Assembly (NCBI GenBank): GCA_903970185.1
Contig: CAJCIC010000019.1
Location: 1-35,856, forward strand
DNA from: Gammaproteobacteria bacterium
GTDB lineage: Bacteria; Pseudomonadota; Gammaproteobacteria; Burkholderiales; Burkholderiaceae_D
Length of the DNA stretch: 35,856 nucleotides
Direction of reading: 5' to 3'
In this document: in pieces, positions 8,240-17,143 of the stretch
Position numbering within the stretch: position 1 is the first letter of the stretch
Layout of the letters: every line of letters starts with the position of its first letter
Translations under genes and position numbers: made by a program
The notes under the pieces: generated by a model
What the model saw: the letters and a program-made list of their open reading frames with translations, nothing else
Told to the model about the DNA's origin: nothing
Database searches by the model: none

Positions 8240-9961
8240 ATGGCCAGAACTCTTAGAAGCGCACGCTGGTTCGATTTAGACGACCTGCGCTCGTTTGGCC
8301 ATCGCTCGCGTCTCATGCAGATCGGTTATGGTCCAGAAGACTGGGACAAAAAGCCGGTCATCGCGATCATCAACACCTGGTCCGATATCAATCCCTGCCA
8401 TACGCATTTCAAGGAGCGCGTGGAAGATGTCAAACGGGGCGTCCTCCAGGCCGGGGGATTTCCGCTCGAGCTGCCGGCAATCTCGCTGGCGGAGACTTTT
8501 GTCAAGCCGACGACCATGCTCTATCGCAATTTTCTGGCGATGGAGACTGAAGAGCTGTTGCGCTCGCATCCGGTTGACGGTGCGGTCCTCATGGGGGGCT
8601 GTGACAAAACCACGCCCGGACTGCTGATGGGCGCGACCACCATGGGGCTTCCCGCGCTTTTCGTGCCTGCGGGGCCGATGTTGCGGGGCAACTGGCAAGG
8701 CCAGGTACTGGGTTCCGGCTCAGATGCCTGGAAGTATTGGGACGAACGCCGCGCCGGACGGCTGAGCAAGGACCAATGGTTCGCCGTTGAAGCCGGCATT
8801 GCGCGCAGCCACGGCACCTGCATGACGATGGGCACGGCAAGCACCATGGCGGCGATGACCGAGACGCTTGGCATGACATTGCCCGGGGCTTCGTCGATCC
8901 CGGCGCCCGATGCGGCACATTCGCGCATGTGCGCAAGCGCCGGGCGCCGCATCGTCGAGATGGTTGCCGAGGACTTGCGACCCGCGAAGATCCAGTCGCG
9001 TGCAGCCTTTCGCAATGCCGTTGTCGTGGCCATGGCGCTGGGTTGCTCGACCAACGTCGTGATTCACCTGATCGCCATGGCCAGGCGCGCAGGCCACGCG
9101 CTCGAACTTGCGGATTTCGATCGCGCAAGCCGGATCACGCCTGTCATCGCCAATATCCGTCCCAGTGGCGATACCTATCTCATGGAGGACTTTTTCTACG
9201 CCGGCGGCCTGCCCGCGCTCCTTTCGCGCCTATCCGAGCACCTGCACCTCGATACCCTCACGGTGTCCGGGAAAACGCTCGGCGAAAACATCGCGGGCGC
9301 CAGGGTGTACAACGACGACGTGATCCGGCCCCTGAGCAATCCGATCTATCATGAGGGGGCACTTGCCGTACTCACCGGAAACATTGCGCCGCATGGCTGT
9401 GTCATCAAGCCCAGCGCATGCGAGGCGCGACTGTTGCGGCATACCGGGCCGGCACTGGTGTTTGACGATTATGCTTCGATGAAGGCGGCCATCGAGCGTG
9501 AAGATCTCGAGGTCACGCGCGATCACATTCTGGTGTTAAGAAACGCAGGCCCCAAGGGCGGTCCGGGAATGCCCGAATGGGGCATGCTGCCGATCCCGAC
9601 CAGGCTTCTCAAGGAAGGTGTGCGCGACATGTTGCGATTATCGGATGCACGCATGAGCGGAACCAGTTATGGCGCCTGCATTTTGCATGTCGCACCCGAG
9701 GCCTTCATCGGCGGCCCGCTTGCGCTGATCAAGACTGGAGATATGATCAGCGTCGATGTCGCTGCGCGCAGCATCCAGCTTCTTGTTGGCGATGACGAAC
9801 TGGATGCAAGGCGCGCCCAGTGGCAGCCGCCACCGCCTCGCTACGAGCGCGGTTATGGTTTCATGTTCACCCAGCACATCCTGCAGGCCAACGAGGGCTG
9901 CGACTTCGACTTCCTCGAGTCGGATTTTGGCCAGCCCGTGGCCGAGCCGCAGATCTTCTAG
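8240..9961 (+). CDS. IlvD/Edd-family dehydratase, probably sugar-acid (arabinonate-type)
   Basis: This 573-residue enzyme of the dihydroxy-acid/phosphogluconate dehydratase family removes water from a 2,3-dihydroxy acid to give a 2-keto acid. The three [2Fe-2S] ligand cysteines are present at 53 (SDINPC), 121 (GGCDKTTPG) and 194 (HGTCMTMGTASTM). Their spacing of 68 and 73 residues matches Rhizobium L-arabinonate dehydratase as I recall it (Cys59/127/200). The catalytic serine region RMSGTSYG is intact near the C-terminus. It resembles the sugar-acid subgroup more than biosynthetic IlvD. The start is set at ATG 8240, because the longer open frame upstream has no family-like sequence. Flanking MFS genes support a catabolic role; the exact substrate is unknown. 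Confidence 0.88.
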   Translation: MARTLRSARWFDLDDLRSFGHRSRLMQIGYGPEDWDKKPVIAIINTWSDINPCHTHFKERVEDVKRGVLQAGGFPLELPAISLAETFVKPTTMLYRNFLAMETEELLRSHPVDGAVLMGGCDKTTPGLLMGATTMGLPALFVPAGPMLRGNWQGQVLGSGSDAWKYWDERRAGRLSKDQWFAVEAGIARSHGTCMTMGTASTMAAMTETLGMTLPGASSIPAPDAAHSRMCASAGRRIVEMVAEDLRPAKIQSRAAFRNAVVVAMALGCSTNVVIHLIAMARRAGHALELADFDRASRITPVIANIRPSGDTYLMEDFFYAGGLPALLSRLSEHLHLDTLTVSGKTLGENIAGARVYNDDVIRPLSNPIYHEGALAVLTGNIAPHGCVIKPSACEARLLRHTGPALVFDDYASMKAAIEREDLEVTRDHILVLRNAGPKGGPGMPEWGMLPIPTRLLKEGVRDMLRLSDARMSGTSYGACILHVAPEAFIGGPLALIKTGDMISVDVAARSIQLLVGDDELDARRAQWQPPPPRYERGYGFMFTQHILQANEGCDFDFLESDFGQPVAEPQIF

Positions 9962-10080
9962 GCCTTTCATTTGGTTTTGAATCCACCGCGATCCATGCGC
10001 GATGTCACGAGCCGGTTGCTAGGGCCATCGTAGCGGTCAAGCCCTTCCCAAGCCGCCTCACACAGCATCAACGGAGCTTC

Positions 10081-11343
10081 ATGCAAAACGCAAAAAACCC
10101 GGTGCCGATCCCGTTTTCCGGCTACCAGAAATTCGTCGTCTTTATCCTCGCCTTCCTGCAGTTTTCGATCGTGCTCGATTTCATGCTGCTCTCGCCTTTG
10201 GGTGCGGTCTTGATGCCAGCACTTTCGATTTCGCCTGCGCAATTCGGTGTGCTGATTTCAAGCTATGCCTTCAGCGCCGGGGCGGCAGGAATCTGTGCAG
10301 CAGGATTTGCCGACCGCTTCGATCGCAAGAAGCTGCTTCTCGTTTTCTATACCGGGTTTCTCGCAGGAACCCTGCTGTGTGGCCTGGCCTCGTCCTATCA
10401 CCTGCTGCTCGCAGCGCGCATTGTGACGGGACTTTTCGCCGGTGTCGTGGGCTCAGCGTCGTTTGCCATCATCACTGATCTTTTCGCCATGGAGCAGCGT
10501 GGCCGGGTGATGGGGTTCATTCAGACTTCGTTTGCCGCAAGCTCGGTGCTCGGACTGCCGATCTCGCTCGCACTTTCGAACCGCTGGGGCTGGAATGCCC
10601 CATTTTTCATGATCGTCGCCGTCTGTCTTGGGGTTGGCGTTAGCATCGTGGCTTACATGAGGCCGGTCGATGCGCATCTGAAGCAGACCCCCGATCGCAG
10701 TCCATTGCATCACCTGGCCATGACCGTATCGAACCCGCGGTATCTGCAGGGGTTTGCTGCCACGGGCTTGATCAGCATCGGAGGGTTCATGCTGATGCCT
10801 TTTGTCAGTGCGTTTAACGTCCATAATGTTGGCGTGCCGTTCTCGAGCCTGCCCGCGGTGTATCTCGTGTCGGGCCTGTGTGCTGCCGTGGTCGGGCCGC
10901 TCATCGGCCGGGCGAGCGATGCCTTCGGCAAATTTCGCGTCTTCACGTTTGGCTGTGCCATGACGATTCTGATGGTGCTGATCTACACCCGTATGGGTGA
11001 GCATCCGCTTTGGTACCTGATCGTCGTCACCGTGCTTTTTCAGCTCGGAATTTTTTGCCGCATCATTCCCTCGACCGCGCTGACTTCGGGCTTGCCGGCC
11101 GCCGCCGATCGCGGCGCCTACATGGCGATCACGTCCTCGCTGCAGCAGGTGGCAGGCGGTGTGGCAGCGGTGATTGCAGGCCAGATCGTGATCGAAACCG
11201 CAAGCGGGGCGCTCGTGCATTTCGACTGGCTAGGCGATGCTCTGGTCGGCACGACACTGATATCGCTCGCGCTCCTGTATCGCATCGACCGGCTGCTCGC
11301 AGGCAAAATCGGCGACTCGGCGCCGATTCAAACGACGGCCTGA
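10081..11343 (+). CDS. MFS transporter (DHA1/arabinose-efflux-like)
   Basis: The 420-residue protein has 12 hydrophobic segments. It carries the MFS loop 2-3 motif in the form GFADRFDRKKLLL, and LQFSIVLDFMLLSPLGAVLMPALSIS in helix 1 as in the drug:H+ antiporter-1/arabinose-efflux group. The ATG at 10081 has GGAG seven bases upstream, so the longer open frame that runs back into the dehydratase gene is rejected. It follows the dehydratase by 119 bases in the same direction and could export or import a related acid, but drug-efflux-like carriers are too diverse for a substrate call. Nothing obvious marks transcription termination after it. Confidence 0.85.
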   Translation: MQNAKNPVPIPFSGYQKFVVFILAFLQFSIVLDFMLLSPLGAVLMPALSISPAQFGVLISSYAFSAGAAGICAAGFADRFDRKKLLLVFYTGFLAGTLLCGLASSYHLLLAARIVTGLFAGVVGSASFAIITDLFAMEQRGRVMGFIQTSFAASSVLGLPISLALSNRWGWNAPFFMIVAVCLGVGVSIVAYMRPVDAHLKQTPDRSPLHHLAMTVSNPRYLQGFAATGLISIGGFMLMPFVSAFNVHNVGVPFSSLPAVYLVSGLCAAVVGPLIGRASDAFGKFRVFTFGCAMTILMVLIYTRMGEHPLWYLIVVTVLFQLGIFCRIIPSTALTSGLPAAADRGAYMAITSSLQQVAGGVAAVIAGQIVIETASGALVHFDWLGDALVGTTLISLALLYRIDRLLAGKIGDSAPIQTTA

Positions 11344-11676
11344 TCGCGCTGAAATCCCGAAAAGCTCCATGCGTGGAGCGCCTGCAGACGAGCGCAGACC
11401 GATGGGCACGCCATCGCGGCGCGCGCCCATCTGGCTTGGCGCTTGACATGAGCGGTCGTACTAGCCGATGCCGCCGGCGCAAATTCCCCGCATGAGACGG
11501 GTAGGGACCTTTTCGGATCTTGGCACATCGCTTGCCACCGCTTTTTCCGACGCGAGGCGATGCCCGGAAGGGTCAGGCGAATCAGGATATTTCCTGGGAA
11601 GGGCTCGCCGACGCCGGCGGCGCGAGAGGCCGGGTTTAGCCGCTCTCGGATTCACGTTCACATCGATCTTGACGAA
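11344..11676. other. Intergenic region before the PagL-like gene
   Basis: No gene is supported in these 333 bases. A small hairpin (GCTCCA/TGGAGC around TGCG, 11364-11379) follows the MFS gene but lacks a T-tract. A perfect -35-like TTGACA lies at 11443-11448, but no good -10 element is found at 16-18 bases' spacing, so it is only a weak promoter candidate for the PagL-like gene. Confidence 0.4.
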
Positions 11677-12237
11677 ATGCGAAAGCACTTTGAAAAGCTG
11701 GCAATTAGCCTCGGCCTGTTTTCTCTGTTGGCGGCCCTATCGGTCCAGACGGCAAAGGCCGAGGATTCACCCGATCAGGGCACTTTCGGCTACATCCAGT
11801 ACGGCCAGTGGGACTCGGCCCGGGAGGCGGCTCTCGGCCTCTACGTCCCAGGCCCGATCCAGTTTCATGGTGATGACTGGACGACATTTTGGAGCCTCGA
11901 AGTAGGGGAGTGGCTGACTCGCAAGGACAATGCGTCCTCGAGAGCGTCGAGCGAACTCGCGATCGGGCCCATCGGGCGCTACTATTTCGACACGGCTCGC
12001 GACTTCTACTTTCAGGGCATGGCGGGATTTGCCGCCGTCGCTCCACGCTTTTGGCGCGGATCCGAGCAGCAGGGCTCGGTATTGAATTTTGTGGGCAGAT
12101 TCGCTTTCGGCTACCGCTTTGGCCACGCCAAATCGAGCGAAATCTCGCTGGGCGCAGGACATGTATCCAACGGCGGCTTGAGCGAACCCAACCCGGGACG
12201 CAACTTCTTTCAGCTGCGCTACGCCACTTCGTTCTAG
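11677..12237 (+). CDS. pagL: PagL-type lipid A 3-O-deacylase (acyloxyacyl hydrolase)
   Basis: The 186-residue precursor has a signal peptide (MRKHFEKLAISLGLFSLLAALSV, cleavage probably near AKA-ED) and then an aromatic-rich outer-membrane beta-barrel. The PagL signature is near the C-terminus, HVSNGGLSEPNPGRN, and the protein ends in phenylalanine as barrel proteins do. In Pseudomonas PagL the catalytic triad is His-Ser-Glu; His and Ser (spacing two) are here, but the Glu position (14 after the His) is Asn. PagL removes the 3-O-linked acyl chain of lipid A and lowers its recognition by host immunity. The start is placed at ATG 11677, giving a clean signal peptide; the longer upstream frame is arginine-rich and unconvincing. 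Confidence 0.8.
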   Translation: MRKHFEKLAISLGLFSLLAALSVQTAKAEDSPDQGTFGYIQYGQWDSAREAALGLYVPGPIQFHGDDWTTFWSLEVGEWLTRKDNASSRASSELAIGPIGRYYFDTARDFYFQGMAGFAAVAPRFWRGSEQQGSVLNFVGRFAFGYRFGHAKSSEISLGAGHVSNGGLSEPNPGRNFFQLRYATSF

Positions 12238-12275
12238 ACTAGCGGGGCCCAATGCCGCCAGCCAAGGGACCGTGA

Positions 12276-13049
12276 GTGAAGGTCGCGATCTTTTCTGATA
12301 TTCATCTTGAATTCAAAGCCCCGTTTGCGCCCCGGCTCGGCTCCGGCGTCGACGTTGTCGTGCTGGCGGGCGATATCGCCGCAGGATGCGATGGCATCGA
12401 GTGGGCGAAGCGCGCGCTGGCGCACTATGCCGTGGTCTACGTCGCAGGCAATCACGAGTTCTATAACGGCCACTGGGACAGGACGATCGAAAGGATGCGC
12501 GCCAGTGCCAAAGGCTCGAACGTCCATTTCCTCGAAGACGATGCGGTCACGATCGCCGATACGCGTTTCGTGGGCTGCACGCTTTGGACCGATTTCCAGC
12601 TTTTTGGCGATGCCAATGCGCCCCTCTCAATGCTCGCTGCAAGAAAAGTCATGCCTGACTTTCGCATCATCGCCACCGGTGACGAAGGACAACCCTTATC
12701 GCCGGAACAGACCGTCGCGCGCTTTGAGCGTTCGCGCGACTTCCTAAAGAGGGAGTTGCTGCCGTCTGCCGCAAGGCGCACGGTCGTGGTCACGCATCAT
12801 CTGCCTCACAGGCGCTCGGTGGCCAAGCGTTTCGAGGACGACCCGGTGTCGGCAGCCTTCGCGTCGGATCTGGGCGGAGTTGTCGACGAGGCACAACCGG
12901 ACCTCTGGATCCATGGCCACACGCATGACAGCTTCGCCTACGCCATCGGCAAGACCCAGGTCGTGTGCAACCCGCGCGGATACCCGCAAAAGAATGGTAC
13001 GTTTGAGAATCTGGCGTTCGATCCGGGCCTCGTTATCGAGGTCGGCTAA
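12276..13049 (+). CDS. Calcineurin-like metallophosphoesterase
   Basis: The 257-residue cytosolic phosphoesterase has all the family's metal-binding blocks in order: FSDIHLEF (DxH, about 7-11), AGDIAAG (GD, about 36), AGNHEFY (GNHE, about 62), VTHHLPH (second-shell His, about 174) and HGHTH (GHxH, about 214). It has a two-metal active site that hydrolyses a phosphomono- or diester; substrate is not predictable. It starts at GTG 12276, since no ATG fits the first strand MKVAIFSDIH. It is followed after 24 bases by the RibD-like reductase and may share its transcript, though no functional link is evident. Confidence 0.87.
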   Translation: MKVAIFSDIHLEFKAPFAPRLGSGVDVVVLAGDIAAGCDGIEWAKRALAHYAVVYVAGNHEFYNGHWDRTIERMRASAKGSNVHFLEDDAVTIADTRFVGCTLWTDFQLFGDANAPLSMLAARKVMPDFRIIATGDEGQPLSPEQTVARFERSRDFLKRELLPSAARRTVVVTHHLPHRRSVAKRFEDDPVSAAFASDLGGVVDEAQPDLWIHGHTHDSFAYAIGKTQVVCNPRGYPQKNGTFENLAFDPGLVIEVG

Positions 13050-13073
13050 GAGATTCAATCCAGGGAGGCGAGA

Positions 13074-13646
13074 ATGGCAAGGCGAGTGATCGTGTCAAAC
13101 CTGATGTCGATCGACGGGTTCTTTGAAGACACCAAGAAGTCTCTCGACTGGGTGGTGATCGAAGACGAATTCTTCCATTACGCAAGGCGCACATTGCGCG
13201 AGGTTGACACCCTCCTTTTCGGCAGGAAAACCTACGAGCACATGGCCTTGCACTGGCCGCAGGCGCCAAAAGACGAGATCGCCGACAAGATGAATGGCTT
13301 GCCGAAAATCGTTTTTACCAATTCGCTGAAGAAGGCGGAGTGGGCCAATTCGACGATCGTCGCAGGCGATGCCGCAAAGGCCGTCGAAGAGCTCAAGGCA
13401 CATGACGGCAAGGACATGGTCATCTTTGGCAGTGCAGAGCTGACCTCGGCACTGCTGCAAAAGCAACTGATCGATGAATACCGCGTCGTCCTCAACCCTG
13501 TTCTGCTCGGTTCCGGCACCCCTCTTTTTGCGGGCGGCACCAGCCGCCTGCCGTTTCGACTGGCCAATTTCAGGCGCTTTGCCTCGGGCGTGGCTGTCCT
13601 TTACTATCGGCCGATGTATCAGGGCCCGACGCCAAAGACCGCCTAG
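13074..13646 (+). CDS. RibD C-terminal/dihydrofolate-reductase-like protein
   Basis: The 190-residue protein has the RibD-C/DHFR fold: an N-terminal strand VIVSNLMSIDGFFEDTKKSLDW, then the strongly conserved LLFGRKTYEHMALHWP and the nucleotide-binding MVIFGSAELTSALLQKQLIDEYRVVLNPVLLG, where G-S replaces the GG of true DHFR. Proteins of this free-standing group are widespread NADPH-binding reductases of unknown substrate and are not the riboflavin enzyme itself. ATG 13074 is preceded by a strong GGGAGG ribosome site. It lies 24 bases after the metallophosphoesterase. Confidence 0.85.
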   Translation: MARRVIVSNLMSIDGFFEDTKKSLDWVVIEDEFFHYARRTLREVDTLLFGRKTYEHMALHWPQAPKDEIADKMNGLPKIVFTNSLKKAEWANSTIVAGDAAKAVEELKAHDGKDMVIFGSAELTSALLQKQLIDEYRVVLNPVLLGSGTPLFAGGTSRLPFRLANFRRFASGVAVLYYRPMYQGPTPKTA

Positions 13647-13697
13647 CCGGGGGAGCGCGAGCACGCCGTGTAATTGCGACCGCCGAGGAAAAGCACG

Positions 13698-15278
13698 TTG
13701 AGCACTTGCAGTCGATTCGCGCTCTATCTAATTTTGCTTGCGGCCACGCTTGCCTCGGGCTGCGCCACGCTGCCAGCGCCGCCGCCCGCGCGGCAAATGG
13801 GCGGGGCTATCGCACGCAGCGACGCGACAGTGCTTGGCCGCATTGCGCTCTCGAGCGTGCCCGCGAGCGGCGATTCGGGATTTCGCCCGATACCGATGAG
13901 CGCGTATTCGATGGACGCCCGCCTCACGCTTGCGCGCCTTGCCACGCAGTCGCTCGACCTGCAGTATTACCTGCTCCAAGACGACGTCACCGGACACACC
14001 CTTTTGCGCGCCGTGCGTGACGCTGCGGTGCGCGGCGTGCGTGTACGCATTCTGGTCGATGATCTCTATACGGCCGCAAGCGATGCCATGCTGCTTGAGC
14101 TTAGCGCCTATCCCAACATCGAAATCCGCCTTTTCAACCCGTTTGCGGCAGGGCGCGGCAATTCGGCTACGCGCTGGCTGTTTGCCCTGAATGATTTTTC
14201 GCGGGTCAATCACCGCATGCACAACAAGATGTTCGTGGCCGACGGCGCGTTTGCGATCGCCGGCGGCAGAAATATTGCCGACGAGTATTTCTTCAGTAGC
14301 AAAGAAGGCAATTTCATCGATTTCGATCTGTTGATTGCAGGTGCCGCCGTGCCTCGCATGGAATCGATCTTCGACAACTACTGGAACAGCCCGCGCGTCT
14401 GGCCCTTTCTGGCCTTTGAATCCAGTCGTGAAGATCCCGCGATCCTGCGCGAGCGTTTTGAAAAACGCACGGCCGATGCGCTTGGCGCTTATCCCACTCC
14501 CGCGTCCGATGCGCCTGATCTTCTCGGATGGCTACCGGTCAGTGCCGACATCGGCAAGACGCCGATCAAGCTCTTGTCCGGGCATATCGACGTCTTTGCC
14601 GATGATCCTGAAAAAGTTTCGGGCAGAAGCGAGGGCGGTACCGACAAAACGACCGTGACCTATCGCGTACTGGCTGCCATTGGCGCTGCGCAGTCGGAAG
14701 TGACCATCGGTTCCCCCTATTTCATTCCCGGGCGCGCCGGTATCGACGCCATGCGCCAGGTTCGGGCCCGCGGCGTCGAAATCAACGTCCTGACCAATTC
14801 ACTGGCTTCCAATGACGAGCCGTTTGCGAGCGCCGCGTACGGCGAATATCGTCCGGCCATGCTGAAGATGGGCGTGAACCTCTATGAGCTGAATCCGACC
14901 GAGCTCAAGAACGACGCGCTGATCGGTCAGGCCCTGCACTCGACGACGGGGCGTTCGCATTCGAAGCTGGTGATCATCGATCATCACCTGACTTTTGTCG
15001 GCTCGATGAACATGGACTTGCGCTCGTCGCGCGAGAACACCGAATTCGGCATGCTCGTCGAGTCCCCCGAACTCGCAGGCGAGGTGCTGGGCCTCGCACG
15101 CAAGGTGCTGTCGGCCGGGACGTTCAAGCTGCGCCTTGCAGAACCCGGCGACCGGGTGCAATGGGTGGCAAGCCAGGGCGGCGAGGAGAAGGTCTACGAC
15201 GATGAGCCCGACGTTGATCTCGCAACGCAAATGCAGATCCTGTTTTTGTTCCCGTTCGTGCCCGAGAGCCTGCTCTAG
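13698..15278 (+). CDS. Phospholipase-D family lipoprotein (cardiolipin-synthase-like)
   Basis: This 526-residue protein has two HKD motifs: HNKMFVADGAFAIAGGRN in the first half and HSKLVIIDHHLTFVGSMN in the second, each with the H-x-K-x4-D pattern and following G/N. It should form one phosphatidyltransferase or phosphodiesterase active site. The N-terminus is a lipoprotein signal with lipobox LASGC, so it is likely membrane-anchored and periplasmic. Related proteins act as alternative cardiolipin synthases or lipases, but sequence alone does not decide. No ATG fits: TTG 13698 has GAGGAA seven bases upstream and gives a compact signal peptide, whereas the in-frame TTG at 13674 lacks one. Nothing is recognised in the 222-base gap that follows. 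Confidence 0.87.
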   Translation: MSTCSRFALYLILLAATLASGCATLPAPPPARQMGGAIARSDATVLGRIALSSVPASGDSGFRPIPMSAYSMDARLTLARLATQSLDLQYYLLQDDVTGHTLLRAVRDAAVRGVRVRILVDDLYTAASDAMLLELSAYPNIEIRLFNPFAAGRGNSATRWLFALNDFSRVNHRMHNKMFVADGAFAIAGGRNIADEYFFSSKEGNFIDFDLLIAGAAVPRMESIFDNYWNSPRVWPFLAFESSREDPAILRERFEKRTADALGAYPTPASDAPDLLGWLPVSADIGKTPIKLLSGHIDVFADDPEKVSGRSEGGTDKTTVTYRVLAAIGAAQSEVTIGSPYFIPGRAGIDAMRQVRARGVEINVLTNSLASNDEPFASAAYGEYRPAMLKMGVNLYELNPTELKNDALIGQALHSTTGRSHSKLVIIDHHLTFVGSMNMDLRSSRENTEFGMLVESPELAGEVLGLARKVLSAGTFKLRLAEPGDRVQWVASQGGEEKVYDDEPDVDLATQMQILFLFPFVPESLL

Positions 15279-15500
15279 GACATCGCGATCGTGAGAATCA
15301 CGTGCGCTCGTGTAACGCATTTGGTAGGTCGCTGGCATAAGCTGCTCCGACCGATTCGAGCCCGAGCCTTGCACCCGCGCCTGTTGCCAGCGCAAGAAGC
15401 CCAGCACAAGTCGCTTGCCGTTGGACCGGCTTCCAGCGCATTGCCGGGCGGATCATTTTCGCGCTAGTGTCGTGGACCCCCAAGCGCATCTGCGAGCACC

Positions 15501-16064
15501 ATGTCGCCAAAGCCAGAAGCCGCACTAGCATCGGATGCGCCAGCGATTTGCGCGATCTATGCACCGATTGTGCTCGAGACCGTGATCTCCTTTGAGCTTG
15601 AAGCGCCGACGGTCGAGATCATGCGCGAGCGCATTCTCGCCACGACAAAATGCCTGCCCTGGCTCGTGCGTCGCGATGAGGACGGCGCAGTGGTGGCCTA
15701 CGCCTACGCCAGCCGTCATCGCGAGCGCGCAGCCTACCAGTGGGCGGTCGATGTTTCCGCCTACGTACACCCCGAGCATCGCCACAAGGGTCTTGCGCGC
15801 AGTCTTTATGCCGCGCTGTTTCTTGAACTCAAAAAGCTCGGCTACTGTCAGGCGTTTGCCGGCATCGCCCTGCCCAACGCGGCGAGCGTGGGCTTGCACG
15901 AATCCATGGGGTTTACACCGATCGGGGTGTATCGGCACGTTGGATTCAAGCTGGGCTCGTGGCACGATGTCGGATGGTGGCAAAAAGAACTGCAGCGTCT
16001 GGCCGATCCAGCACCGCCAGCCGCGTTTTGGGATCGCACCCTCAAGCACGAAGGCGACCCTTGA
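15501..16064 (+). CDS. GNAT N-acetyltransferase, phosphinothricin/arsinothricin-type
   Basis: The 187-residue protein follows the phosphinothricin acetyltransferase pattern: an N-terminal AICAIYAPIVLETVISFELEAP, the acetyl-CoA binding block VDVSAYVHPEHRHKGLARSLYAALF (motif A, with HKGLA in place of R/Q-x-x-G-x-G/A), and a C-terminal GIALPNAASVGLHESMGFTPIGVYRHVGFKLGSWHDVGWWQ. Members acetylate the amino group of phosphinothricin, methionine sulfoximine or arsinothricin; the last group (ArsN1) is also found in proteobacteria. No arsenic or herbicide-resistance genes are adjacent, so a general detoxification role is as likely. It appears to be a single-gene unit. Confidence 0.85.
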   Translation: MSPKPEAALASDAPAICAIYAPIVLETVISFELEAPTVEIMRERILATTKCLPWLVRRDEDGAVVAYAYASRHRERAAYQWAVDVSAYVHPEHRHKGLARSLYAALFLELKKLGYCQAFAGIALPNAASVGLHESMGFTPIGVYRHVGFKLGSWHDVGWWQKELQRLADPAPPAAFWDRTLKHEGDP

Positions 16065-16279
16065 GGACACGGGTGAGGGGATGGTCACTTACGGGAGAGG
16101 GGCGTGGGTCGTGAAGCACACTGCAGCCTGCGCGCGGCCAAGCGGCGCGATGCGGTTTTCGGCGAGCGCGCCGTACGCGATGCAATGAGAAATCTGGGCC
16201 ATGTCGACACCAGGGTCTGCGCCGTGTCGGCCATGCACAGCGCGACGCGCTATTCGTTTTTGACAGCGTCGCAGAAGCG

Positions 16280-17068
16280 ATGAGCGAGGCGCAGGCCGCG
16301 CCCGACTTGCGTAACAAGGTCGCGCTCGTGACTGGCGCTGCAAGCGGCATCGGCAAAGCCATCGCCCGGCGGCTTGCGCTTTCCGGGGGCGCTTGCGTTT
16401 GCATCGCCGACAGCAACGCCCAAGCGGCGCAAGATGTCGTCGCGGCCATCGAGGCAGAGGGCGGGCGTGCCCTTTTCGAAGGTGTGGATCTCGCCGATGC
16501 GGCGGCAACGGCGGCCATGCTTGCGAGGCTTCACGAGCGGATTGGCGCTCTCGATATCGTGATCAACAATGCCGGCATTGCCGCGACGCTGCCGGTCCTT
16601 GAGTATCCGCTCTCACATTGGCAGGACACGCTTGCGATCAATGTCACCGCCCCCTTCATCATCAGCCAGCATGCCCTGCGCGGCATGCGAGAACGGGGCT
16701 GGGGGCGAATCGTCAACATCGCGTCGATCAGCGGCATTCGCGCGGGTACGGGACGGGTCGCCTATGGCACATCGAAGGCGGCCCTGATTGCACTGACGCG
16801 GCAGTTTGCAATCGAGTCGGCGACCTGGGGCGTGACCGTCAACGCGGTAGCGCCAGGGCCTGTCGATACGCCGCTTTTGCGCGCTCTTTCGGGGAGCAAA
16901 AAGGCCTATGCGATGCGCCTGCCGATGCGGCGTTTTGCCACCGTCGAGGAGATTGCCGACGCGGTGTCGTTTCTCGTCTCCGATCAGGCGCGCTACATTA
17001 CGGGCGAGACGCTCGCAGTCGATGGCGGATTTCTCGCCAGTGGGCTGATCGATGCCGAGGCGAATTGA
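16280..17068 (+). CDS. Classical SDR-family oxidoreductase (FabG-like)
   Basis: The 262-residue cytosolic dehydrogenase has the classical SDR layout: cofactor motif TGAASGIG (18-25), acidic D44 at the end of strand 2 favouring NAD+ over NADP+, NNAG (96-99), and the catalytic Ser149, Tyr162 and Lys166 (YGTSK). The C-terminus DGGFLASGL is standard. It oxidises or reduces a hydroxyl/keto group; the substrate is unknown. It starts a plus-strand run with the TRAP transporter genes 76 bases downstream, so it may act on the compound the TRAP system imports. The 215-base gap before it contains no supported gene. Confidence 0.85.
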   Translation: MSEAQAAPDLRNKVALVTGAASGIGKAIARRLALSGGACVCIADSNAQAAQDVVAAIEAEGGRALFEGVDLADAAATAAMLARLHERIGALDIVINNAGIAATLPVLEYPLSHWQDTLAINVTAPFIISQHALRGMRERGWGRIVNIASISGIRAGTGRVAYGTSKAALIALTRQFAIESATWGVTVNAVAPGPVDTPLLRALSGSKKAYAMRLPMRRFATVEEIADAVSFLVSDQARYITGETLAVDGGFLASGLIDAEAN

Positions 17069-17143
17069 ACCCGTCTTGCCGCCTTTCGGGTGCCTCGCCT
17101 GGCTGCCTTTGACCAAAACAAGAAATTTCAGGAGACCGGTTTC

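Noticed and set aside
11443..11448. TTGACA as a firm promoter for the PagL-like gene
   Set aside because: No acceptable -10 element at 16-18 bases' spacing; mentioned only as weak.
16042..16518. Minus-strand frames across the gap before the SDR gene
   Set aside because: Arginine/alanine-rich, overlap the SDR coding sequence and lack any recognisable motif or start signal.
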